Of a stretch of 64,000 nucleotides of DNA, positions 1 through 8,367 are shown piece by piece. The number at the start of each line of letters is the position of its first letter. Within the stretch, counting starts at the first letter, position 1. Made by a program: the position numbers and the translations under genes. Below the pieces are notes generated by a model. That model had not been told where the DNA came from. It did no database searches and worked only from the letters and a program-made list of their open reading frames with translations. The DNA comes from Thermoanaerobacterium xylanolyticum LX-11 (GTDB taxonomy: Bacteria > Bacillota > Thermoanaerobacteria > Thermoanaerobacterales > Thermoanaerobacteraceae): contig NC_015555.1 of assembly GCF_000189775.2 (NCBI RefSeq), forward strand, positions 1,065,001 to 1,129,000, in the 5' to 3' direction.

Positions 1-832
1 GATCAACAACTTGAGATATTTGGACATTGCCAGATATACTGAAAAGAGTTGATATTTCTTCTATTGATAGGTCAGTATTTTTTTGAAAAAGTTCTGCCAT
101 GTCTTTTACTGCTGTTTCTATGGCTTTTGATATTGATTCGTTCGATGCGATTGTAGCTGTTACTTCATTTGTCTTTACAAGTGGATTATTGAGCTTTAAG
201 TTTTTTAATACTCTAAACTCAACTGTAACGGTGCCGCTTACTTCTACACCTGATACGCCTATCTCTCCATCTCCCATTACAGCATGCAAATCTCCTAATG
301 CGAAAAGTGCACCGTCGACAAAAACAGGCAAATAAAGCTTAGAGCCCTCTCCTATAAGTGTTGTATCCATGTTCCCTCCATGAGGACCAGGTGTGCCGCA
401 GTTTATTTCGCCTTCCTTTGGTGCAACTCCAATTACCCCTATCATTGGCTTTACAGGAAATGAGAGCTTTTCGTTGAAGATGACTTTGCCATCATTTATT
501 TCAACTACTTTTGAATATAAATCATTCATCTTATCGCCTAAAACTCCTAAATCCTTTCCTGTCGCAACGACACCTTTATTTTCAATGTCGATTTTTTTGA
601 TTATCACTTCTAATACGTCATTTTCTTTCGCACCATTGATGTAGATTGGACCTGTTGCGGGATTTACTTTATCCCAATCCATTGTTTCTAACTTGTCATC
701 ATTTGTTTTGATTTGGCATGAAAAACAATCTAAAGTTTCTATCTTCACCTCCTCTCCATCGTTTACATTAAGTACAGGATCGTTGTGCTTTGAAAAACCA
801 AAAATGCACTTCTCATTTGTCAATTCATGCAT
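1..832 (-). CDS. Acetamidase/formamidase family protein (C-terminus cut by window edge)
   Basis: Reading the minus strand from an ATG at 832 gives a continuous frame to the window edge, starting MHELTNEKCIFGFSKHND. An AAGGAG site lies about 9 bases upstream. The family (FmdA/AmdA) hydrolyses formamide or short amides to ammonia and the acid. Visible family traits are the segment NPATGPIYINGA near residue 40, the glycine-rich GTPGPHGGNMDTT near residue 145, and VDGALFALGDLHAVMGDGE, which supplies the metal- and substrate-binding region. About 277 residues are present of a usual ~300, so only a short C-terminus is missing. Substrate cannot be told from sequence. It is transcribed away from the next gene. 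Confidence 0.88.
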   Translation of the reverse strand, partial: MHELTNEKCIFGFSKHNDPVLNVNDGEEVKIETLDCFSCQIKTNDDKLETMDWDKVNPATGPIYINGAKENDVLEVIIKKIDIENKGVVATGKDLGVLGDKMNDLYSKVVEINDGKVIFNEKLSFPVKPMIGVIGVAPKEGEINCGTPGPHGGNMDTTLIGEGSKLYLPVFVDGALFALGDLHAVMGDGEIGVSGVEVSGTVTVEFRVLKNLKLNNPLVKTNEVTATIASNESISKAIETAVKDMAELFQKNTDLSIEEISTLFSISGNVQISQVVD

Positions 833-1035
833 ATTCCAGCATCTCCTTTTTATGTAAATTATGTTTAAGCTCATTATAACCCCAAATAAGATGTTATTCA
901 ATAAGAATATATTTTAATGATTAAAAGATTTTTGTAATTCCTAAAATGAATGTGCCAAGCTATTTAAAAATATAATTAATATGCTATAATGTTTTTAACG
1001 ATTATAATGGAATATATAGGAGTGGAGGGGAATGT

Positions 1036-2130
1036 ATGGTAGACAAAAGGGATAAGTACATTTTTTTACTAAAAGCGATTTTGTGGACTTATATTATAAT
1101 GTGCATAATCATAGCCGGATTAAATTATGGATATGCAAGTAAAGCCCCTAAAAATGTAGCTGATGCTATAAATTGGGTTTGGCAATTTTATGAGAACTGG
1201 ATTAAGACCATATTTATTATTGCAGGTAGTTTTCTTACTATAAACATAATAGGCAAGTCGAAAAGGACAAAAATGAGAAAAGCGAACCTTATTGGTTTAA
1301 TCATTGCAGCACTTATTGTACATATTATAATGCCACTGTTTTTTCACAATGGTGATGTATATTTCTTTGCTATGCCTCTTCCATGGACGACAGTGCCATT
1401 GCAGCTTTTATACCATAATTCTTCGTTTTATAAAAGTTATTTTCCTATATGGGGTGTTGCAGGCATTTCAAGTGTATTAATATTTTACGTATTGGTTAGC
1501 ATAATCGTTTTTATAGGAACTTTTTTATACGGTAGAAGATGGCAATGCTCTACAATCTGTCTTTTTAATGGATTTGCTTCAGAAGTTTTTGATCCTGTCT
1601 TTCCTCTTTTGGGAAAGAAAAAGCATCTAAATCAAAAGGGAATAAAAATATTTGCATTATTAAGATGGTTATTCTTTGCTATATCGCTATTTTTAACTAT
1701 TTGGTGGATATTATTCTTATCTGGAGTGTTTTTAGGTGGCAATTATGATGCGATAAGTAAGATAGAATCGTATAAGTATCTTGCTGGCGAACTTCTTATG
1801 GCTATGTTTTTTTGGATTGCATTAACAGGCAGAGGATATTGCTATTATTGCCCATTGGGAACAGTTTTGGGATTGATAAGTAAAATTGCTGGGCAAAAAA
1901 TCACTACAAATAATTCAAAATGTATTCAATGTGGACAATGCAATGAATCATGTCCTATGAGTATAGACATAAAAAGTGCAGCATATTACGGTAAAGATGT
2001 TACTGATATAAGGTGTGTAGGGTGCGGACATTGTGTTGATGCATGTCCTACAAAAACATTATCTTATACAACGAAAGTTTTAAGTATCTTAAAAAAGAGA
2101 GATAAGAAATCATCAATCATGCAAATTTGA
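1036..2130 (+). CDS. NapH/CcoG-like membrane 4Fe-4S binding protein
   Basis: This 364-residue protein has about six hydrophobic segments, with a first anchor near residues 10-30. A CX5C-type pair sits in RRWQCSTICLFNG and a CYYCPLG motif near residue 270. The C-terminus carries two classical [4Fe-4S] motifs, CIQCGQCNESCP and CVGCGHCVDACP. The arrangement is that of polyferredoxin-like membrane proteins (NapH, NosR, CcoG relatives), which pass electrons between the membrane and soluble iron-sulfur partners. The start is preceded by GGAGTGGAGGGG. No partner oxidoreductase lies beside it, so its electron donor and acceptor are unknown. A TATAAT at 985-990 could be its -10 box, but the -35 is poor. 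Confidence 0.8.
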   Translation: MVDKRDKYIFLLKAILWTYIIMCIIIAGLNYGYASKAPKNVADAINWVWQFYENWIKTIFIIAGSFLTINIIGKSKRTKMRKANLIGLIIAALIVHIIMPLFFHNGDVYFFAMPLPWTTVPLQLLYHNSSFYKSYFPIWGVAGISSVLIFYVLVSIIVFIGTFLYGRRWQCSTICLFNGFASEVFDPVFPLLGKKKHLNQKGIKIFALLRWLFFAISLFLTIWWILFLSGVFLGGNYDAISKIESYKYLAGELLMAMFFWIALTGRGYCYYCPLGTVLGLISKIAGQKITTNNSKCIQCGQCNESCPMSIDIKSAAYYGKDVTDIRCVGCGHCVDACPTKTLSYTTKVLSILKKRDKKSSIMQI

Positions 2131-2278
2131 CAATTATTAGTTGGCAGGCTAAACTAAATCTAAAATATAAATTTGATAAAGGCTTGAATATAGGCATAAG
2201 ATTTTTCTTGATTATTAATATGTGACTATTGTAAAATAAATATATAAAGCTTTATTTAATAATTTTGGGGGAAATTTT

Positions 2279-2473
2279 ATGCCTTCTTATGAATATTCTT
2301 TTTCTGAAATGACAGTCAAATCAAAAAGTTTAACCAATAAAAAGGTATTATTGTATCTAAATGATATATTAAAAAATGAAATATACAACAAGTTATCTGA
2401 AATAGTATTAGATACTTTCCCTTTAGAAGGAGAAATTTTAGAATTCATTATTAAACTAAAACTTCGCACATAA
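2279..2473 (+). pseudogene. 5' fragment of a tandem-receiver response regulator, cut by an IS element
   Basis: The frame opens at ATG 2279 behind GGGGGAA and runs 59 codons before entering the insertion element at 2456. It then reads six foreign codons and stops at 2473. Removing the element and one copy of the 8-bp duplication joins this frame exactly to the open frame at 4052. The rebuilt protein has 266 residues: an N-terminal receiver-like domain with KKVLLYLND as first strand and DLIILEN at the phosphoacceptor position (Glu68 where Asp is expected), then a complete second receiver. The gene is therefore a broken response regulator rather than a short orphan protein. Confidence 0.85.
2448..2455. 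repeat. Left target-site duplication TTATTAAA of the IS4-family element
   Basis: TTATTAAA at 2448-2455 is repeated exactly at 4044-4051, immediately outside the element's inverted repeats. Eight bases is within the range known for IS4-family subgroups. Confidence 0.85.
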
Positions 2474-2537
2474 ATAATTACTCTGTTCCTTGAAAACTTA
2501 ATGCTTTGCCAGAAAAAAGTAATAGTAATTTACACAA

Positions 2538-3911
2538 TTATGCACACTTCGGAAGTCTTTCCTTAAGTTCTTTGGGAATCGCAGCCATAAAAGCATCAAG
2601 TAATTGGTCCAGCTGTTCTGAAGATAACGATAGTTTATCTGTTATTGTATCTATGAATACTTGCATAAGTAGATGAAAAGCCTGAATCAGCGTAATATCG
2701 GACATTTCATCCTGTATGTAGTAAAATATCTCTCCCATTGTTCGTAAATCTGATGATCGACGGTTCTCTAGTGCAAGCATCATGTATCTGGTAAATACGA
2801 TTGCTGTATGTGCTGTCATCGCATCGTAAGATAATGAATTGCATTCCTTGCTGAGCTTCAAGTATGATTTACACACTTTGAAAAAGACTTCTATATCCCA
2901 GCGCTTCCCGTATATACGAATGATTTCGTCCTCGTTAAGGTTCATATCCGTGGTAATAAGTGCCAGATAGTCTTTTCGATTATTCCTGTTTCTGACAAAT
3001 ACAATTCGAGCAGGAATAGATTTTCCGTCTTTTTCAATGGAAACTTCCACGGATAACAGGTATCTAGACCTGCCTCTTCTTTTTCTGTTCTGCTTGTATA
3101 TTTCTGTTAACGGCTGCATTATTCCATTATATAGGTAATGCATCTTTGATGTTTTCTTTGCCATTGCAATAACATCATAGCCTATTTCTTTAATAGCAAT
3201 CAAAGAAGAGGGAGAACAGAACCAAGTGTCAAACAATACATAAGATGCTGGAATCATTGCTTTTTTAGCGGTCTTTATTAATTCCAGAGCTACGGCTGTT
3301 GCTTTAGTTTGGGATAGATTCCTTCTTAAATACCCGGCGGAACGCTTGTCCACAGGTATAGCTTCATTGATACGATTCTTTTGATTCTCAGTAGATAAAA
3401 GACATCCATTGACTGGGATAAAAGTATTTCCATCTGACCATCCGAGTGTAAGTAGGCGAAAGCCATATTTGTATGTTTTCTTAGCATGGTCATATACTTT
3501 TGCTAGTAGTTCTACTTTTTTAGAGCTAGAGCGTTCGAATAAAGAGTCATCAACAATAAGAACATTTACGCGTTTGTCACTTGTTAACCCAGTAATTGTC
3601 TCATTTATAATCTGTGCACTAAGCCAAGTGGTAAACCGAATCCAATTAATATGAATAGAGTTTAAGAATCTGTAAACCGTGTCTTTCTTAAAACCAACCT
3701 GATTTGTACCCATTAGCATATTCATATACATAGATCTATTGGTAAAGATCATACAGAATAAGTACTCGAAAATAGAAATAACGGGAATACCCTTGCTTTT
3801 GTAAGCATTCGATAACCTTAAAGCAGCCGAAATTCTATATTTTTTGAAGAAACTTTTAATCGAAGTAGAAACCTTATTATCAATTTGGTAATTTTGTGTT
3901 ATACTATTCAT
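2538..3911 (-). CDS. IS4-family DDE transposase
   Basis: The protein has 457 residues when started at the ATG at 3911, which has TTGGAGG eight bases upstream. The longer frame from TTG at 3950 lacks such a site. DDE catalytic features are readable: IVDDSLFERS (first Asp), VLFDTWF (second Asp) and YGKRWDIEVFFKVCK, which fits the IS4 signature Y-x2-R-x3-E-x6-K and holds the catalytic Glu. It would cut and rejoin the element's ends. The frame has no stops or shifts, so the enzyme is probably functional. A foldback structure covers its start site. Confidence 0.93.
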   Translation of the reverse strand: MNSITQNYQIDNKVSTSIKSFFKKYRISAALRLSNAYKSKGIPVISIFEYLFCMIFTNRSMYMNMLMGTNQVGFKKDTVYRFLNSIHINWIRFTTWLSAQIINETITGLTSDKRVNVLIVDDSLFERSSSKKVELLAKVYDHAKKTYKYGFRLLTLGWSDGNTFIPVNGCLLSTENQKNRINEAIPVDKRSAGYLRRNLSQTKATAVALELIKTAKKAMIPASYVLFDTWFCSPSSLIAIKEIGYDVIAMAKKTSKMHYLYNGIMQPLTEIYKQNRKRRGRSRYLLSVEVSIEKDGKSIPARIVFVRNRNNRKDYLALITTDMNLNEDEIIRIYGKRWDIEVFFKVCKSYLKLSKECNSLSYDAMTAHTAIVFTRYMMLALENRRSSDLRTMGEIFYYIQDEMSDITLIQAFHLLMQVFIDTITDKLSLSSEQLDQLLDAFMAAIPKELKERLPKCA

Positions 3912-3979
3912 AGCATGAGCCTCCAATTGGTTTATTTTTTGATAATTCAATTATACCAAAAATGGAGGTCTCATGCTAT
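3910..3979 (-). promoter_or_regulatory. Foldback hairpin that would hide the transposase ribosome site
   Basis: Bases 3910-3925 pair with 3963-3979 in a 16-bp stem with one bulged base (3969) and a loop of about 37 nt. The stem covers the GGAGG at 3920-3924 and the A and T of the start codon. Transcripts entering from flanking DNA would contain both arms and be poorly translated, a strategy known from IS10, IS50 and related elements. Two promoter candidates exist: TTGATA-N17-TATAAA just upstream, whose RNA would include most of the stem, and a TATAAT in the loop, whose RNA would escape it. Which is used is not decided by sequence. Confidence 0.7.
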
Positions 3980-4043
3980 TTTATAGCCAAATAATATTGA
4001 ATTATCAAGGTACAGAGCTACTTTTATAAGTGCGAAGTTTGAG

Positions 4044-4051
4044 TTATTAAA
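4044..4051. repeat. Right target-site duplication TTATTAAA of the IS4-family element
   Basis: Exact second copy of the 8-bp target sequence. After it the interrupted receiver gene resumes in frame at 4052. Confidence 0.85.
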
Positions 4052-4675
4052 GATAATCCCGATTTAATTATTTTGGAAAATTCATTAAACATCAATGCAT
4101 TAAATTTATTAAGGCTTTTATCTGAAAATGGAATAACAAGTAAAATTCCTATTTTTATAATTGATGATAAAAGTAGTTTGAAAATAGAATATTTAAAATT
4201 GGGTGCGTTTGATTGTATAGAAAAGCCATTTAATGTGGATGAGTTAGTATTGAAAATAAAAAATATGATAAACATAGCCGACAATTGCAGCGATAAAAAG
4301 CTTCAAGGTGAAAAAAAGAATAATATTTTATTTGTAGATGATGAAAAGATAATTTTGTCAATATTGACGTCGCGGTATAAGAGCAAAGGATATAATGTTT
4401 ATTCAACTGATGATGGCGTTAAAGCGCTTGAAATCATAAATAATAACAAAATTGATTTAGTTGTTACTGACTATTATATGAAAACTATGAATGGAGATGA
4501 ATTGACAAAATCTATAAAGAAAAGTCACAAAGAAATAAAAATAATACTGTTGACATCTCAAGATAGTGAAGATTTTGTGAAAAAAGCTTTCGAAATTGGA
4601 GCTGATGACTATGTATCAAAACCTTTTTCACCTATGGAGCTAGACAGCAGAATAAAAAAATTATTGTCAGAATAG
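4052..4675 (+). pseudogene. 3' fragment of the tandem-receiver response regulator
   Basis: From 4052 the frame reads DNPDLIILENSLN and continues as the second half of a degenerate receiver (IPIFIIDDKSS, AFDCIEKPFNVDEL with the conserved K-P). A linker follows, then a full receiver: ILFVDDEK acidic pocket, VVTDYYMKTMNGDE with Asp199 of the rebuilt protein, LLTSQD and DDYVSKPFSPMEL. There is no DNA-binding or enzymatic output domain, so the intact protein probably acted through protein contacts. The fragment could only be translated from an internal TTG at 4073, without a visible ribosome site. The downstream HEAT and glycosyltransferase genes are closely spaced and may suffer polar effects. 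Confidence 0.83.
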
Positions 4676-4685
4676 TGGTGATTAA

Positions 4686-5840
4686 ATGGAATCAATAGCC
4701 ATAATTTCAATAGCTGTATTTTCGGGTATTATACTTGCTTTATATGCGTATTTAATATTTGAAAAGATATATGTATTGATAAATAATATGCTTAAGCAAA
4801 GGTATATGAATGAGATCTCTAAATTTCTTGATGAATTAGTATATCTTCTTGATGAGAAGTATGTTGGTGAAACTGATATAGAGAAATTAAGAGTTCTAAT
4901 GAGAAATAAAATCAAGAGAAACTTAGTAGAAGAGAGAATGGCATACTATTTTGAAAATTTTAAGGGTATTGTTGCTGAAAGATTGACAGCATTATGCGAA
5001 AAGATTGGGCTTATAGATTATGAGATAAGCAATCTAAATAAAAGAAATATATTCAAAGTTTCTTTGGTATGTAGATATTTAGGTGATTATAGGAGTAAAA
5101 AGGCTGTGAAGCCATTATTAAATTTAGTTACCACACATTCTACTGATCTATTATATAATGTTCTTTTGGCACTTGCTAAAATAGGCGATGAAAAATCTTT
5201 TGTAGAAGCGTTTAAAAGTCTTTCAAATACAATTTTATTAAGTGAGAGAAGTATTATAGAAATTGTTGATAATTTTGAGGGCGATAAACTATATGTCTAT
5301 AGATCTTTAATGTATCTTGATGATGATTTCATTGCTTCTATTTTTATAAAATCAGCTGGAAATTACAAGGATACTTCTTTAGCAGACGATATAGCTAAAT
5401 TTCTAAAAAGCAAAAACAAAGAAAAGAGAATAGCGGCTCTTAAGGCTTTGGGTAGTATGGGTGATAATAGGTTTACTTATAAAATCATAGAGCTTTTAAA
5501 AGATGAAGAGTGGGAAGTAAGAGCAGTCGCAGCTAAAGTATTGGGTCAAATACAGGATGAGAGGTCACTTGCACCTCTTGTAGAAGCATTGTCTGATAAA
5601 CAATGGTACGTAAGGTATAATGCTGCACATTCATTGATAAATATAAATGGCGGTTTAGAGGCCATCAAAACGGTATTTCAAAAAGATGATAATTTTGCAA
5701 AGGATATAGTCGTTTCTGTTTTGGAAACAGATTATGGATACGATAAGCTTCTGCAATATGAATCGGTATTTTACACAGGTCCTAAACTTTCTGACTTAAT
5801 TACAGAATATGTTAAAAGCAAGATGGAGGTGATGGCTTGA
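4686..5840 (+). CDS. Membrane-anchored HEAT-repeat protein
   Basis: The 384-residue protein has one N-terminal transmembrane segment (about residues 5-33). Helical repeats occupy the C-terminal part, most clearly residues ~240-330, where KNKEKRIAALKALGSMGDNR, DEEWEVRAVAAKVLGQIQDER and DKQWYVRYNAAHSLININGG repeat at ~31-residue spacing, typical of HEAT/PBS-lyase-like repeats. Such repeats bind proteins. It starts 10 bases after the receiver gene with a GTGG site and overlaps the next gene by four bases, so the three genes look like one operon. I infer a scaffold linking the receiver protein to the glycosyltransferase at the membrane. No enzymatic motif is visible. Confidence 0.78.
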   Translation: MESIAIISIAVFSGIILALYAYLIFEKIYVLINNMLKQRYMNEISKFLDELVYLLDEKYVGETDIEKLRVLMRNKIKRNLVEERMAYYFENFKGIVAERLTALCEKIGLIDYEISNLNKRNIFKVSLVCRYLGDYRSKKAVKPLLNLVTTHSTDLLYNVLLALAKIGDEKSFVEAFKSLSNTILLSERSIIEIVDNFEGDKLYVYRSLMYLDDDFIASIFIKSAGNYKDTSLADDIAKFLKSKNKEKRIAALKALGSMGDNRFTYKIIELLKDEEWEVRAVAAKVLGQIQDERSLAPLVEALSDKQWYVRYNAAHSLININGGLEAIKTVFQKDDNFAKDIVVSVLETDYGYDKLLQYESVFYTGPKLSDLITEYVKSKMEVMA

Positions 5841-7255
5841 GCATATCTTTATTAAAATCGATTATTTTAGGATTTAATAAAACACTTATTTATTATGTTT
5901 TCGCAATTAACTTTATATATTTTTTTCAGCTAATTTTAGCTGCAATTAATTTAAATAGATACATAAAGAAAATAAGATATTCTGATTATAGGAGATTTAT
6001 ATCTTCTTCAAATATGATACCAATATCTATATTAGTTCCAGCTTATAATGAGGAAGAAACAATAGTAGAGAATATAAAATCGCTTTTATCGTTGCACTAC
6101 CCAATTTTTGAGGTAGTAGTAATAAATGATGGTTCGAAAGATAATACATTAAAAAAGGTGATTGAAGCATTTGAATTAAAAGAGGTAGATCAACCAATTA
6201 GATATCGTATCAAAACCAATAAAATACTAAAAGTCTATAGAAACATTGATATACCTAATCTCATATTAGTAGATAAAGAGAATGGTGGAAAAGCTGATGC
6301 ACTAAATGCTGGTATAAATGTATCTAATTATCCAGTAATAACATCTATCGATGCAGACTCAATTTTAGAAAGTGATTCACTTGTAAGAATAATAATGCCT
6401 TTTGTTGAGGATAAAAGAACAATTGCTGTTGGTGGCATAGTCAGAATAGCAAATGGTAGCACTATAATAAGAGATAAAATCATAAACATCGATTTACCAA
6501 GAAATAGAATAGCAAATTTTCAGATAGTAGAGTATTTGAGGGCTTTTTTATTGGGGCGAGCTGGTTGGGATTTGATAAATTGCCTTCTTATCGTATCTGG
6601 TGCGTTTGGGGCTTGTAGGAAAGATGCTGTTATAGAAGTTGGTGGCTATGATAAAGATACAATCGGTGAGGACATGGAGCTTATAGTAAAACTTCACGAA
6701 CATTTTGTAGAGAAAAGACAAGAATACAGAATAAAGTTTATTCCAGATCCTGTATGTTGGACACAGGCACCAGAAAGTATAAAAGATCTAAGGAGTCAGA
6801 GAAGAAGATGGCAGATAGGTCTTATAGATAGCCTTTTTAAACACAAAAAAATGCTATTAAATCCAAAGTATAAGCAAATTGGTTTAATAGCAGTTCCTTA
6901 CTTTTGGTTATTTGAAATGATAGGACCTGTTGTTGAAATACTAGGGTATATTTTTATTCCGATTACGTACATATTAGGTATTCTAAACATAAAATATTTT
7001 ATTTTGTATTTTGCAGCGGCTATTCTTTATGGAGTGCTTTTATCATTAGGTGCTATATTGTTAGAAGAATATACATTTAATAATTATCCTAAGTTGGTTC
7101 AACTTTTAAAACTAAGTATATACGGTGTATTAGAAAATTTTGGATACAGGCAGATGACAACTCTATTTAGGATAGAAGGTATTGTTAAATTTAAAAAATT
7201 AAAAAGCAGTTGGGGAAAAATCAAGAGACATAGTTTTGAAACTAAGAAAGCTTAA
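5837..7255 (+). CDS. Processive family 2 glycosyltransferase, membrane-bound
   Basis: The start is TTG at 5837, with GGAGGTGATGGC just before it and a TTGA overlap with the HEAT gene. One N-terminal membrane segment precedes a GT2 domain: ISILVPAYNEEE, VVINDGS, the DxD in ITSIDADS, the catalytic base in DTIGEDMEL, and QRRRW (Q-x-x-R-W) for processive synthesis. Three or more membrane segments close the 472-residue protein. This is the layout of PgaC, hyaluronan and cellulose-type synthases, which polymerise sugars from nucleotide donors and extrude them. The sugar cannot be assigned. Neighbouring receiver and GGDEF genes suggest signal-controlled exopolysaccharide; no PilZ domain is evident in the protein. 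Confidence 0.87.
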   Translation: MSISLLKSIILGFNKTLIYYVFAINFIYFFQLILAAINLNRYIKKIRYSDYRRFISSSNMIPISILVPAYNEEETIVENIKSLLSLHYPIFEVVVINDGSKDNTLKKVIEAFELKEVDQPIRYRIKTNKILKVYRNIDIPNLILVDKENGGKADALNAGINVSNYPVITSIDADSILESDSLVRIIMPFVEDKRTIAVGGIVRIANGSTIIRDKIINIDLPRNRIANFQIVEYLRAFLLGRAGWDLINCLLIVSGAFGACRKDAVIEVGGYDKDTIGEDMELIVKLHEHFVEKRQEYRIKFIPDPVCWTQAPESIKDLRSQRRRWQIGLIDSLFKHKKMLLNPKYKQIGLIAVPYFWLFEMIGPVVEILGYIFIPITYILGILNIKYFILYFAAAILYGVLLSLGAILLEEYTFNNYPKLVQLLKLSIYGVLENFGYRQMTTLFRIEGIVKFKKLKSSWGKIKRHSFETKKA

Positions 7256-8145
7256 GCCATAACTTGATTTCTTTTTTTCTTTGCTTCGTATAATTTTTGG
7301 TCGGTTTTTTCAATAACATCTAAATAATTTTCATAATTGCCTTCAAATGTATATACCCCAAAGCTGGAAGTGATTTTAATTTCCTTGTCTTTATATATTA
7401 TAGTGCTGCTTTCAATGCTTTTTCTTATTCTTTCAGCTATTTCGTAAGCCTCATTTTTATCTGTATTTTTCAAACAAATTAAAAATTCTTCTCCACCATA
7501 CCTAGCTGCCCAATCATCTTTTCTAATATTGCTTTGAATTATGGAGGCAAAAAATTTGAGCGTTTCGTCACCTGCAATATGACCATATGTATCATTTACT
7601 TTTTTAAAGAAGTCTATATCTGCCATTATTATGGAGACTGGCATGGTATTTAAAGAAGCTCTAAGGATATCAACAGGTAATCTTTCATCTACGAATCGTC
7701 TATTATATAGTCCAGTGAGACCATCTTTTACCACTAATTCATTTAATTCATTTACTTTATCATATATATTTTGACTTGTCAGATTTTTAATATCTTCAAT
7801 CAAACCTGCATCTGTAGAATCTTTTAAAAGTTCGACTACAATTTTACCTGAGTCTGTGTAAAATGGTGTCGATGTTACTAAATATAATTTTTCTCCAGTA
7901 TATTCAACTTTTACAAAAGTTTTATCTTCAATAATTGTTCTTATTGATATACAATTACTACATATTTTACCTTGATTCCAAAAATCATAGCAATAATCTT
8001 TTTCATCAATGATTTCCTTGCTATTTAGAAAAGAGTAGTAAACTTTCTTTTTTAAAGGATCTACTATTCTTATACCATCGAATATATTTACTAAAAATGA
8101 TACATTTTTTATAATATCATCTATTGATAGATAAGTACTATTCAT
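7252..8145 (-). CDS. Diguanylate cyclase with N-terminal Cys-containing PAS-like domain
   Basis: The protein has 297 residues. Residues ~10-115 resemble a PAS sensor and contain three cysteines, C52, C62 and C65, in CYDFWNQGKICSNC, a plausible redox or metal site. A short helical linker leads into a GGDEF domain with DGLTGLYNRR, ADIDFFKKVND, GGEEF at 217-221 and a complete inhibitory I-site RKDD at 208-211. It should make cyclic di-GMP and be feedback-inhibited. The gene is convergent with the glycosyltransferase and shares four bases at the 3' ends. Cyclic di-GMP control of the neighbouring synthase is an inference from position. Confidence 0.88.
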   Translation of the reverse strand: MNSTYLSIDDIIKNVSFLVNIFDGIRIVDPLKKKVYYSFLNSKEIIDEKDYCYDFWNQGKICSNCISIRTIIEDKTFVKVEYTGEKLYLVTSTPFYTDSGKIVVELLKDSTDAGLIEDIKNLTSQNIYDKVNELNELVVKDGLTGLYNRRFVDERLPVDILRASLNTMPVSIIMADIDFFKKVNDTYGHIAGDETLKFFASIIQSNIRKDDWAARYGGEEFLICLKNTDKNEAYEIAERIRKSIESSTIIYKDKEIKITSSFGVYTFEGNYENYLDVIEKTDQKLYEAKKKRNQVMA

Positions 8146-8241
8146 AAAAAATTCCTGCCTCCCATAATTATTAATTCTATTTTACCATAATTTATATATA
8201 TATAAAAGAACAATGTATAGATTATCAAGAAAATTTGACGA

Positions 8242-8249
8242 TAGAGTGC
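8242..8249. repeat. Left direct repeat ATAGAGTG flanking the ISLre2-type element
   Basis: ATAGAGTG recurs at 10094-10101. ISLre2 elements typically duplicate about 9 bp, so one diverged base may belong to the duplication as well. Confidence 0.6.
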
Positions 8250-8304
8250 TTAGTGTAAAATTTTTTTAGGTGAAAAAGCAGGAAAATAGCGATGAAATGT
8301 AGAA

Positions 8305-8367
8305 ATAAGACCTCACCATCCTCCCAAGAGGATGAGTTAGAAAATAAATAGGAAGGTGAGGTCTTAT
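8305..8367 (+). promoter_or_regulatory. Foldback hairpin over the ISLre2 transposase start
   Basis: ATAAGACCTCACC at 8305-8317 pairs perfectly with GGTGAGGTCTTAT at 8355-8367, covering the GGTGAGG ribosome site and the first bases of the start codon. A second small hairpin (8318-8323 with 8328-8333) lies inside the loop. A read-through transcript from the neighbouring region would fold and block translation. The arm is also part of the element's subterminal inverted repeat. Confidence 0.65.

Larger units (their letters stand above)
2456..4043 (-). mobile_element. IS4-family insertion sequence, 1,588 bp, complete
   Basis: The ends are CTAAAACTTCGCAC at 2456-2469 and its inverted partner GTGCGAAGTTTGAG at 4030-4043, matching at 13 of 14 positions. 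A further inner match follows (CTCTGTTCCTTGAAAA against CTCTGTACCTTGATAA). The element carries one intact transposase gene on the minus strand. Direct repeats TTATTAAA lie immediately outside both ends. It sits inside the coding frame of a tandem-receiver regulator. Intact ends, intact transposase and a perfect duplication indicate a fairly recent and possibly still active insertion. Confidence 0.88.

Noticed and set aside
3912-3950. Longer transposase starting at TTG 3950
   Set aside because: No ribosome site precedes it, and the TTGGAGG that would serve ATG 3911 lies inside the extra segment.
2456-4043. IS boundary placed at the inner CTCTGT repeat
   Set aside because: Placing the ends there leaves no direct repeats. 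Extending to CTAAAACTTCGCAC gives 13/14 inverted match, an exact 8-bp duplication and frame restoration.
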